The notes: a model not told the origin generated them from the letters alone. A DNA stretch of 10,440 bases from Saccoglossus kowalevskii (GCF_000003605.2 NW_003107587.1:211826-222265), one strand, 5' to 3'. Positions 1 through 7,652 are shown, counted from the first letter of the stretch. Program-made: numbers and translations.

Positions 1-354
1 TAAACCTGTGATTGGTTATCATCGCCACCAAATTCACCACTAATCCATTCACTAATAGATGTCAAAACCGTTCACTGAAATGAAGTTTAGCCTTTGTTAG
101 AAACAAACTATTTAATCCGAAACGTCGGGGCCAGCATTATCCCCGTGTACATAACAAGTTGAAACCAGGACACTACAAATTATCGCAGAAAGAATTTTAT
201 TCACCACAAAGGCTCGACTCGAGATGAAAAACAACTTACCAAAACCCCGATTGACTTCTAGTTCATTAAACAGTCAATAGGGGTTGTCAAATCTGAAGGG
301 TTTGATACATTTCAGGGTTGCAGTGCATCGGTATGATTGGTTTGTTTAATCGGC

Positions 355-368
355 GACGCCATGGCAAC
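355..368. promoter_or_regulatory. X-box-like (RFX) palindromic site
   Basis: GACGCCATGGCAAC matches the idealised RFX X-box GTTGCCATGGCAAC at 12 of 14 positions, including the central GCCATGGC palindrome and the intact right half GGCAAC. Known: RFX factors bind such sites, often in ciliary gene promoters. It lies in the presumed kinase intron; function is inferred from the motif only. Confidence 0.25.
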
Positions 369-1273
369 CTGGATAGTGTTGTCCATTGCACACGGCGGAG
401 AGTCGTAACCCCAATATGGAGGCGGCGACCTGTCAAATCTATTAGAAGACAGAATTAAATTTGCTGAGGTTTTACATTTTAACCCCACAGTGACAAATAT
501 TGATGTTGTTAGGAAGGTGTAGTCTGGGCACAGTTCATCAAAGGCGAAGGGTACGTTATTTTATTGTGGTTACCTGTGTAACAGTGTTTGCTGTTTGGCA
601 TGACTGCTGAAATTATCCGTCGCACTCAACATTTCACTAATAAATAATTCAGTGTGTTTAAAGAAACTTATAACAGTGGCAGCTGCATTTATACTTAGTG
701 GAAAAATCAAAAATAAAATATAATCTATTACTAGATGGTTGATATAATAAAATCTTTGTGTGTCTTTTTTAAAAATTGTTGGCCATTTTGTGAGATTGAC
801 AAATATAACGGACTTTTCCCGGGCTACGAAGTAGCAGGACTGAGGACTTCATGAGAAGACCACTTACAGCTATAACCAGTGGAGTTCGATAAAAAAAAAA
901 TATTTATATCGACACCAGACCGAACTGAAAATCGGTAGCTTTTTCACATGAAGACCACACCCGAATGAGTTTATTAACGGCGTGCGGTGATCGGTGATTT
1001 AAGAGTCGAAATAACCGTCTGGGATATAGTCACGGCGACAGCTTAGATCCGGTCTCTTGTTGTGGATAAATTTGGGGAGGGTTGAAACTCAATAAATCCT
1101 AAACTGTGACGGTTTGTTGACCTTGTACCGGATAACGTTGAGGTCATGGTTAAACGTTGAGCTTTTTATTGCCACATAACGGAAACGACCGTGTACCGTC
1201 GTTTTGTCTGACAACACTGCTCGTGATTAGCGATTAGAACCGCTATATACTAACTTGTTCCATTCGAGATCAG

Positions 1274-1358
1274 TGGTTTCGCGTTAGCTGCAGTTCTGTA
1301 GCTCGCTTGGTTTCGCTGTCGGTTATTTTGTTCGTCGTGGTGTTAACGCGAAACCAAG
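1274..1358. repeat. Inverted-repeat cluster with three arms
   Basis: TGGTTTCGCGTTA (1274-1286) is exactly inverted as TAACGCGAAACCA (1344-1356), a 13-bp perfect stem across a 57-base gap. A third partial arm, CTTGGTTTCGC (1306-1316), is an 11-bp perfect inverse of GCGAAACCAAG (1348-1358). The right arm could therefore pair with either left arm, giving two mutually exclusive hairpins. It lies in the presumed kinase intron. No target duplication was seen around it. Confidence 0.6.
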
Positions 1359-1450
1359 TTAACCATCTGACGATCATACGGTCTGTTTCCCGAAACAACT
1401 GCAAAACACTGAATTTTAAGGTAGTCGTGTTCAGCTAAAACAAGTCAGAT

Positions 1451-1510
1451 TTAGCCCGTACTTACATTTCTTAGCCCGTGGTAAGCGTGTGCTCATGTTT
1501 TCTTAGCACG
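1451..1510. repeat. Short spaced direct repeats (TTAGCMCG core)
   Basis: TTAGCCCGT begins at 1451 and again at 1471; a variant TTAGCACGAG begins at 1503. Each copy is followed by a TTA/TAA-type reverse element (CTTA, GGTAAG, GCTAAC), so each resembles a tiny imperfect hairpin. Spacing is 20 and 32 bases. No function is assigned. Confidence 0.35.
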
Positions 1511-2034
1511 AGCTAACGTTTTTGACCCGAGGCTGTGCTAAGGAACAGTGCATGACGCAACTATTGTCAAAATGGATAACCCGACTCGAGGCAATGGCAG
1601 TCTACGCCCCCCCCCCATATTGGTTGATTTCATGACTGTTTTTATTTTACTTGTTAGCGAACTGGGGAAATATTGATCACATTTATCAAAATTGATAAGA
1701 TTATTCATATGTAACCGATCGTTTAGTTCAAACAAGAAAACGGTTTTGTGATTTGCGTTTTGTACTTGACAAAAGCAGCTAAAATTTAGCGATAAAACTG
1801 GATTACGGAAATGTTATATTCAAGGTATAGTACGTCACGGTACTTCCCTCAAATCAGCTACAAACGAGACCAAATCACCACCTTTACGGTAAAAACCCAC
1901 TCTCCGTCTGATTCCTTGTTCTAAATCCGCTCTGCTTGTTGCGATTGATACAGTGGCGCGCGACCCGTAACAGCCTATATCAATCACTGAGTTAGCGAAC
2001 ACTAAAAATATAATATTACCCAAATAAGTGTTTT

Positions 2035-2040
2035 ACGCAC
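2035..2040 (-). other. Splice donor of kinase intron 1
   Basis: On the minus strand the exon ends AAAAG and the intron begins GTGCGT, matching AG|GTRNGT apart from C at intron position +4. Reading through the donor adds only a short unrelated tail (VRKTLIWVILYF) before a stop, while kinase similarity ends exactly at the donor. Phase 0. Confidence 0.75.
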
Positions 2041-2217
2041 CTTTTCATCTGTGAGAATGTGAGTGCCGAGCCGGACTTTGGCGAATGAGCCCGAACCTAT
2101 CGTCTCCCCTAAGATATAATTGCCAACTTTCTTCTTCTTGTAGGTCTTCCCGGCTGATGTTCGCCGGCTGGTATGCAGAATGTCCTCTTCTGTCAACGCA
2201 ATGCAGTCAGCCGCCAT
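2041..2217 (-). CDS. First coding exon of a HUNK-like Ser/Thr protein kinase (partial gene)
   Basis: Seen: 59 codons from ATG (2217-2215) to AAG (2043-2041), then GTGCGT, a good splice donor in phase 0. An in-frame TAG lies 69 bases upstream (2286-2284) with no ATG between, so this is the first usable Met; its context has A at -3 and G at +4. Residues 1-29 are a basic, unrecognised leader (TSRRTSAGKTYKKKK). Residues 31-59 start a kinase domain: VGNYILGETIGSGSFAKVR is strand beta1 plus a GxGxFxxV glycine-rich ATP loop, followed by GTHILTDEK. Known: AMPK-related (CAMKL) kinases continue here with VAIK, whose lysine binds ATP phosphates; that should open exon 2, outside the window. The 'VGNY', 'SFAKVR.G.H.LT.EK' pattern recalls HUNK more than MARK (NFAKVK), NIM1 or AMPK. 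Inferred: a cytoplasmic Ser/Thr kinase. Kinase identity is near certain, HUNK assignment moderate. Only the N-terminal lobe's first strands are present. Confidence 0.8.
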
Positions 2218-2520
2218 GATTCTGTATCGAACCGCCCCGGGGGAAACGTGGTATTCGCGACTCAGGTGATATCGATCGATGACCTAATGATTGTCGTAAA
2301 CAATTTGAAAACTCGAGTGACTTCAGATTAGACGCGATAACGCTCAGATCCGTGTGGATTTATCCGTGCCTAGCTATGACACTATTGCTCAGTACTGTGT
2401 GAAATTACCGAACGGACGTGACACGACGACGTGAATTATGCAGCCCGCGGCGCGACAATAAAGGTTGATCGCAAGTCGTGAGTACTTGCAACAATCGCAC
2501 ACAATACCCTATGCCGTGCC
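2218..2520 (-). promoter_or_regulatory. CpG-rich 5' UTR / promoter side of the kinase gene
   Basis: By hand count about 39 CpG dinucleotides fall in 2041-2520, more than base composition predicts, whereas the AT-rich right third of the window has very few. The island covers the first coding exon and the 300 bases upstream of it. No TATA box is visible on the minus strand here, which fits a CpG-type dispersed start. The transcription start cannot be placed. An ATCGATCGAT palindrome lies at 2271-2280. Confidence 0.45.
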
Positions 2521-4144
2521 ATCAATACTCTAAATTCAAAAAGAGCGACAAACATTCCAAAATTAATTTAAGATTTCCTCTCGTATATCACGCGCATTAA
2601 CTGACCAGGCGATTGTTGAACGGCAAAGTTAACCGCGAAAGCAAACTTTCATTGTATATCAATTTGTTTACCAGACGCTTCGACAAGCCTGGTTGATTCT
2701 TTTGTAAATATTGATCTAAAACTGAAATGTAAGTTACAAAACTCCGAAACGAAAAAAAAAAAAAAAATCCAGCCAGCGATCGGGTTACTGATTTTTTTCT
2801 AAATCAGTTTTAAGAAGTCTATGTACACCACCCTTCTCCTTGAGTGGATGCGCTCACGTTGTCAGCGTATTAACGGCGAGATTCTGTTCGATTTCATATC
2901 AGAGGGGACATGAAGTGTAAATAGAAAAGTCATCAAGATCGATACCTGAATGGAATGAACGCATGGGAAATTACAAAGTAAAATAGCGCCCCTCAGCTTT
3001 TCCACTTTAATTAACAATAGACTCTCACTGAAGTCAGGTAAAACGTCAGTCACGTAGTTGTACTCACGCGTGCATGTCGACTCTTTGATTCATTGGCAAG
3101 AGGAACAAACTGTTCGCTGAATATAGATGCCTTGATTTGTTTTTGTGATGACTCAGAAGACACGCTTTCTTGATTGTTTCAAGGTTATTTTAGCTTTAGG
3201 TATAGTATGCGGGATAATCAGATGTGTCTATAGTCTAAAGAAAAGACATGTCCCGGATGACGCTTCCTGGACGAGCATCTAAACAATAAAAAACTTGGCA
3301 TAAGGCGTGACACCTAATGTATTCAATAACACCAAATTATTCCCAGTTGTGTCATTCAGAAGACGTCAGTAAGATTACGTCTAGAATTGCCAGTAATGAT
3401 GGGGAGGGGGGGGGGGTCGTTTTCTGATCTGAGTATCAATTCTTAATAGAATATACCCGATAAGTGGCGAAGTCAATCTGCTCCGGTTAGGCTGAGAACG
3501 CAAAAGTTGCACGCCGTGAAATGAGGTGAATCCGCACTATAGTAGACGCAACGGCTCTAGCATGTATCACTGTTCGGGATCGACAATTACACGCCTAGTT
3601 ACTTTAGTTGAGGGCGCACGTTGGAGTCATACTTTTACATGTAATAGACGTTCGCATGGCAAAATAAAAAAAAATGCCACCACGATTGTCACGTTTCTGG
3701 ATGTCATTGTTGGCGCCTCAGCGCTTGTAAAGACTGGCACTTGAGTAATCAGTTGCGCTCGTAGGGGCTTTTTGTTAGTTTCAGTGGTCAGCATGGTTGG
3801 GCCATATATGGTATACTAGTATGAAGAAAAGTTAGTTTTTTGTATCCGCTGGTAGCGGGACTATAATGTGCATTGTATATTGATGCATGTTTATTATGGG
3901 TATGTATACATGGAAAGCGAGGGCACAGGCAGCCGTCATTGAGCAGATTGTATATATGCGACCAGTACAAACTTGGCAGTGCGAGTTCGTACACGATTTT
4001 TTATGCATGTTTGGTTAAAGGTGCTAACTTGACTGTGATTAAAGTTGACAGTTTTTGCATCAGGAATTGTGGACTTTACTAAATATTGATGACGCGTTGC
4101 TAGTTGATGTTAGACAAGGTCCAAGTCCTAGTTTTGCGTTAACT
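2521..4144. other. Intergenic stretch without recognisable genes
   Basis: Reading frames here are short (72 codons or fewer) and none encodes a recognisable motif. The stretch contains a run of 16 A (2752-2767), a G-rich run with 11 consecutive G (3406-3416) and a CArG-type sequence at 3802-3811. It could hold upstream regulatory DNA or a non-coding first exon of the kinase gene, but nothing in the sequence fixes this. Confidence 0.5.
3802..3822. promoter_or_regulatory. Perfect CArG box next to a 10-bp palindrome
   Basis: CCATATATGG (3802-3811) fits the SRF consensus CC(A/T)6GG exactly and is itself palindromic. ATACTAGTAT (3813-3822), a second perfect 10-bp palindrome, follows after one base. 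Known: CArG boxes bind SRF/MADS-box proteins. Binding here is inference from motif alone, and in AT-rich DNA such a match can be chance. Confidence 0.25.
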
Positions 4145-4455
4145 GATGCATCATCTGCTGAGTGATATTGGGTGGTATAATGTTGGCCTGGATGGGCACG
4201 AATCTTTGGGTAGATGGTTTGATGCAGAAAGCATCGAGATCCACGTGGCTGACGTATATAGAGCTGAGGGGAATTCTTCGCATGTTACTTTGTAACAGTA
4301 CAAGCATTGTCGAATTACTCGGCTCTTGTTAATTGCGGCAATTATTAGCAGCAGATATGTACCAGTCAGACCAGTGACTGCAATCCTTAACAGTAGCTTG
4401 ACTGGGTGATCAGTCGTATATGCAGGAGGATGATATTTGTTGACAGGGGAGGCTA
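4145..4455 (+). pseudogene. Decayed coding unit A, first of two tandem copies (family unknown)
   Basis: This unit aligns with the unit starting near 4456 at an offset of about 321 bp. The best block is TCCACGTGGCTGACG at 4240 and at 4561. Around it the plus-strand frames match: RWFDAE here against MWLGAE, STWLTYIEL against STWLTWKEL, then EFFACYFVTVQALS against EFFACYL plus VTVQAMS. Here the frame is broken: about two bases are missing before 4240, one extra G sits in the GGGG at 4268-4271, and a stop follows soon after the matching block. It is therefore a fossil coding segment. I do not recognise the family; a transposon-encoded protein is a reasonable guess because it is duplicated and broken. 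Confidence 0.4.
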
Positions 4456-4780
4456 ATATGTGCATTTCGTGAGCATATTGATATACTGAAGTATGTTTAT
4501 GACCAGGATGATGAACATAAAACCATGAGTATGTGGTTGGGTGCTGAAATCAGCAAGAGGTCCACGTGGCTGACGTGGAAAGAACTCGAGGAGTTCTTTG
4601 CATGTTACTTGGTACATGGAACTATAGTTCCATACTTGGTAACAGTGCAGGCCATGTCGGGCTTAATGTGCTGGTACGCACAGATAATTAAAATGTGGTT
4701 GGAATACTGCAGAGTGGCAGTAAGATACCTGAGCTGCAGGAGGTCCCGGGGAGGGGGCAGTTGATATATGAAGGATTAAT
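4456..4780 (+). pseudogene. Coding-like unit B, second tandem copy, open over 106 codons
   Basis: The frame containing ATG 4525 is open from 4444 to 4761. Landmarks are FREHIDILKYVYDQDDEHK (4465-4521), then MSMWLGAEISKR, STWLTWKELEEFFACYL, VTVQAMS, and a Cys/Trp-rich stretch. Compared with unit A over 14 aligned codons (4591-4611 plus 4639-4659), 6 of 7 differences fall in third positions and 5 are synonymous, which is the mark of past selection on protein. A 27-base in-frame block (4615-4641) is absent from unit A. Possible splice signals flank it: TTTGTTGACAG ending at 4446 and GTAAGA at 4720. It may be a relic transposon ORF, a duplicated exon or a pseudogene. The spacing and helix-like 'W..KELEEFF' faintly recall piggyBac-type transposases, but no catalytic residue is visible, so I do not assign it. 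Confidence 0.35.
4607..4641. repeat. 18-bp perfect palindrome flanked by an 8-bp direct repeat
   Basis: ATGGAACTATAGTTCCAT (4616-4633) equals its own reverse complement. It is bracketed by ACTTGGTA at 4607-4614 and at 4634-4641. Unit A of the tandem pair has a single equivalent site (ACTTTGTA, 4287-4294) and no palindrome, so the 27 bases are either an insertion that duplicated 8 bp or a block lost from A between the repeats. Confidence 0.7.
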
Positions 4781-4908
4781 TAGTGTTATTAAACCTTCAC
4801 GTCAGAGGTACCAAGTTCAGGGAATTCTCCACCTTTCTATCGAACAAAGACACACAGAGAATCGAATCGATTCAGCCTCTCATCTCAGCGTCACGTCGGA
4901 ACTCTCCC

Positions 4909-4948
4909 AAGACTGAGTTAAGACTGCGTCAAGGCTGCCCCAGGACTG
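4909..4948. repeat. Degenerate 11-bp tandem repeat, four units
   Basis: AAGACTG begins at 4909 and 4920, AAGGCTG at 4931 and AGGACTG at 4942. The 7-base core thus recurs exactly every 11 bases with variable four-base spacers. It lies just right of the duplicated coding-like units. Confidence 0.55.
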
Positions 4949-5380
4949 CTTGCCTAGGGGTGATCTTGCGATAACTAACTGTGATCAGCTTTATTCACTT
5001 CTTAACTGTTAGCCAATTACAGAGAAGTTCAAGAGCACGAGGCGTGGCTTCCACACATATAGCCAATCTCGCAAAGTAGTCAACACGCCATAATGTCTGA
5101 TTAATTGCCCCCAATATCGAACATAACTCTCATATTTATAGGCGCCTCGTTGACTTAACCAACTTCCATAGTCGACCATTATATCATTATTCCAAATAAA
5201 ACAGTATAAAACAGTAATAAAAGAGCATCTCCAATAGAAGCACATTTGTGAGGAATGTGCGCCCTCTTTATTCCGTGTTAAATCTCCGTTTAAATGTTGA
5301 TTGCTTTGTTTAATTTCTGGGTTGATGTATATATCGATCTAAGGTGGGGGAAATTCGCTATATATGGACCCATAAGTATA

Positions 5381-5442
5381 CCAAATCGGAAAAATATTAC
5401 CTATATTTATACATATCTTGACCAGAAATAAGACCGATTTGG
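5381..5442. repeat. 9-bp inverted repeat with a 44-base loop
   Basis: CCAAATCGG (5381-5389) is exactly inverted as CCGATTTGG (5434-5442). The stem does not extend in either direction and no target duplication flanks it. A poly-C tract follows at 5459. A 9-bp stem at this distance is only modestly above chance. Confidence 0.4.
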
Positions 5443-5619
5443 CAAGTTCTATGTATTGCCCCCCCCCCCGAACATGAGGTGGCGTTGAGTATTGCGAATG
5501 CTTGGAATGTCTGGGTTAGTCCCCGAGTAGCTACTAAGAAATCATAATAAGAAAGCGAATATGCTTATTAAATGTATTTATAGTGACAATTGGCGCATCA
5601 ATGGTAATGTAATTGATAA

Positions 5620-5667
5620 CATAAACGATAACATGCATGGTATCCACCATGCAGGTATCGCGTTATG
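5620..5667. repeat. Imperfect hairpin with TGCATGG/CCATGCA core
   Basis: TGCATGG (5634-5640) and CCATGCA (5647-5653) form a 7-bp stem around the 6-base loop TATCCA. The outer flanks CATAA (5620-5624) and TTATG (5663-5667) also pair, with mismatches and a shifted CGATA/TATCG pairing between. The whole is a 48-base imperfect inverted repeat. Confidence 0.5.
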
Positions 5668-6090
5668 TTCCATTCGGGCCAATGGTCGAAAAGCGCTGAA
5701 GAAATAATACTAGTATTGGGTAATGTTGTTTGTAATGTCTGGGATTCGTTTGAAGTAAGAGTCTATGATGATTATTTTTGACAATGACGGAGTTTTGTCT
5801 ATGTGATTCATTTAGATCGCTTGCCTGTGATTTGCTCTGTTATGTACGGCGTGAATTAAATATAAATATTACAAAAAGATTTAAATGTATTTTGATTTAG
5901 AAATTCAATTCAATAACGCCCTCCACTGTTTCTGGTTAAATGTGGTTTTGGCCGTTGGTGGCGTTTCTGAATCCACAATGCTTTGCATAAGAAAGCTGCG
6001 CCTTTTGGTCACTTTTTGGTTTACCGTCGACGTGTGTGGTTTCGTTCCACCCGAATTCCTTACCTGTACGCAATATTAAGACGAAGGAAC

Positions 6091-6100
6091 CTCGCTCTGC
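6091..6100. repeat. Left target-site duplication of the MITE
   Basis: CTCGCTCTGC directly abuts the left terminal repeat and is identical to 6251-6260. A C precedes both copies, but on the right that C is the last base of the terminal repeat, so 10 bp is the cleanest reading and 11 the alternative. Confidence 0.85.
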
Positions 6101-6250
6101 GGCTGATCTGCCCTGGCTCGGAAGATGAATTCTGATTGGCTAAAAAAACAAAAAAACTTGTAGCGTTGAATGCACGTTCATTGTCAGTATTGTTATGCAA
6201 ATTCGAACTAGCTAATCATTTACAACCTTCCGAGCCAGTGCAGATTAGCC
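6101..6250. mobile_element. 150-bp MITE with 24-bp TIRs and 10-bp TSD (Mutator-like candidate)
   Basis: The left terminal repeat (6101-6124), starting GGCTGATCTGC and ending CTGGCTCGGAAG, is inverted at 6227-6250 with 22 of 24 positions matching. Subterminal TGATTGGCTA (6133-6142) is mirrored as TAGCTAATCA (6209-6218) at exactly symmetric distance, 9 of 10. The exact 10-mer CTCGCTCTGC abuts both ends (6091-6100 and 6251-6260). There is no coding capacity, so it needs a transposase in trans. Known: 9-11 bp duplications are typical of Mutator-like elements; hAT makes 8 bp, piggyBac and Kolobok TTAA. Superfamily is inferred from duplication length only. The near-matching arms and perfect target duplication suggest an insertion that is not ancient. 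Confidence 0.88.
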
Positions 6251-6260
6251 CTCGCTCTGC
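6251..6260. repeat. Right target-site duplication of the MITE
   Basis: CTCGCTCTGC directly follows the right terminal repeat and is identical to the 10-mer at 6091-6100. Removing one copy and the element gives the inferred empty site. Confidence 0.85.
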
Positions 6261-7640
6261 AAGTTTCGTGATACAACAAAGACCGGCCACGTGGTGAAGT
6301 CTAGCACGCCATTCGGACCAGCTGGAATGTACTTGACATTTATTTGATAAGTAGACCCTATTATTTTCTATACTTAGAACATATCTTGTAATGTAACTTT
6401 ATTTATATAATTGAGTGGTGTAACTTAATTTATATGTTTATGGCCATATTATTGATTTATTTACAAGTAATATAAATGAAAGTAAAATATATTATCCCAT
6501 ACATTTGTGTCATTATTTGGTAATTGTTCAACCTGAGAAACGTGGGGGAATTTGTCCACCCTTGGCTCTTAGTTGAAATCGTGACATGCTCACATCAATT
6601 TTTTTGAATATTATGCACTAATTTGTTATATTCTATTGCATTACTGTGGTCGTATGTATATAATTTTATATCTGTTGTATACTTTTTAGTAATTGATGTA
6701 AACCATGATGTTAATTGAGACTCGTCGACTTTTTTTTGCAGATTTGAAGTTATTCTCGGTTGTTACATGGAAAGCGTATCTGAGCTTGTCAACAATCCAA
6801 TTATCCTATGCTCCGCATTGGCAGTACAACAAAATTATATTACGTTACACCACGTGTTTGTATGTGTATACACGTTCAATTAGTTCCCTTTCTTATGTCA
6901 GATGGCTTGGGTGATTGGCTGGCATATTATTTTTGCTACTCTTTGCGATCAAGGCGCTCTGCCACAAGTTTCCTGCTCGATTCAAGTTCATTATTAGTGG
7001 TCAAGTAAATACAGCTTCGGAATGCGGAACTTTCATTGATGCAAGCTGACTGTCTTTTAAGTAGTGACGTCACCTGACCTGAAAGACTAGCATCCGGAAA
7101 TTTGCACGCCTTGCAACTAGATTTCCCTCTTTTCATCGCATTTTTAGTTAGGCATTTACCAAATTTCTGTTGGACACCTTATTTATTATTAGGTGAGAGC
7201 CCCTTGTGTGCCTAACCAGACCTTCAGCACTTGATTGGAGGGACTGTGGCCTAACTTGCTTGTTCATGAGATGGTTTCCGTCGGTAGACTAAATCAGTTT
7301 CTTGTTGCGCAGTCTGTATAAAATTCACTTCATTTAGAAACCCTTTCACATAAACAAATATACATTCAAATAAATACAGTAACCTTTTGACATAGCAGTG
7401 GCTTAATTCTTCCAATATTTGTAGTCTATGGGAAAAGTATGTAGTGCCCAAGAACTACTAGTAAAGTCATAATTGGTGCTCTTTTGTCTTCTCTATCCTA
7501 CAAACTGTTTTGGTATTTGTAAATTTCTTCGTATTTGCAAATATTTGACAAGACTGGTACATTTCTTCAGTTTGGTCATCAATTTTACTTCACTTCACAT
7601 ACATAACAGAAAGAAAGTCATAAGAAAAATATTTCTTTTC
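6261..7640. other. AT-rich intergenic stretch without recognisable genes
   Basis: No frame longer than about 69 codons and no motif is recognised. AATAAA-type hexamers occur on both strands, as expected of AT-rich DNA. A small inverted pair GTTAGGCA (7147-7154) and TGCCTAAC (7209-7216) and a full cAMP-response-element palindrome (7064-7073) are the only distinct items. Confidence 0.5.
7064..7073. promoter_or_regulatory. Full CRE palindrome (TGACGTCA)
   Basis: GTGACGTCAC is a perfect 10-bp palindrome containing the full CREB/ATF site TGACGTCA (7065-7072), in otherwise AT-rich DNA. CCGGAA, an Ets-type core, lies about 20 bases to the right. No start site or exon is visible nearby, so a regulatory role is only inferred. 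Confidence 0.25.
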
Positions 7641-7652
7641 TACATTTATAAC

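Larger units (their letters stand above)
1..2040 (-). other. Intron 1 of the kinase gene (partial); no further exon recognised
   Basis: This stretch lies downstream of the phase-0 donor on the minus strand. I looked for a minus-strand exon opening with VAIK or a similar kinase beta3 strand after a pyrimidine-rich acceptor and found none, so intron 1 probably exceeds 2 kb and runs off the left edge. The sequence is moderately AT-rich and holds small inverted and direct repeats, listed separately, and a run of 10 C (1607-1616). The minus-strand open frame at 1835-2023 shows no recognisable domain. A separate small gene hidden here cannot be excluded. Confidence 0.5.
4950..6090. other. Intergenic stretch without recognisable genes
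   Basis: No reading frame longer than about 78 codons and no recognisable protein motif is present. Visible structure is limited to an 11-C run at 5459-5469 and two inverted repeats (5381-5442 and 5620-5667), listed separately. Confidence 0.5.

Noticed and set aside
1835-2023. Minus-strand frame just past the kinase donor, containing EQGIRRRVGFYRKGGDLV
   Set aside because: It lies in the presumed intron, does not continue the kinase fold (no VAIK) and lacks a convincing acceptor in the required frame.
3526-3744. 72-codon plus-strand open frame starting MNPHYSRRNG
   Set aside because: No recognisable domain, no supporting splice or start signals, and a length expected by chance.
3873-4082. 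Possible third upstream copy of the tandem unit (FYACLVKGANLTV resembling FFACYLVHGTIV)
   Set aside because: Similarity is confined to a TGCATGT-centred stretch and is not supported by a flanking alignment at the 321-bp period.
4151-4465. 104-codon minus-strand open frame starting MHILASPV, the longest ATG-started frame in the window
   Set aside because: It lies antisense to unit A of the tandem pair. The unit A/B differences fall at third positions of the plus-strand frame, which would be first positions here, so the plus strand is the likelier coding sense. No motif is recognised.
5381-5442. CCAAATCGG inverted repeat considered as transposon ends
   Set aside because: The stem stops at 9 bp and the flanks show no target duplication, unlike the element at 6101-6250.
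6195-6202. POU octamer ATGCAAAT, with others at 7876 and about 8705
   Set aside because: Eight-base AT-rich matches are expected by chance here, and one lies inside the MITE.
3907-6776. Shared 13-mer TACATGGAAAGCG at 3907-3919 and 6764-6776
   Set aside because: About one such coincidence is expected in 10 kb; the flanks do not align.
6936-7136. Minus-strand 66-codon frame starting MKRGKSSCKACK near the CRE
   Set aside because: No domain recognised and no supporting poly(A) or splice context; length is within chance.
7147-7216. GTTAGGCA/TGCCTAAC inverted pair with a nested CACCT/AGGTG pair, considered as a second MITE
   Set aside because: Arms are only 8 bp, a third GCCTAAC copy near 7250 confuses pairing, and no target duplication flanks it.
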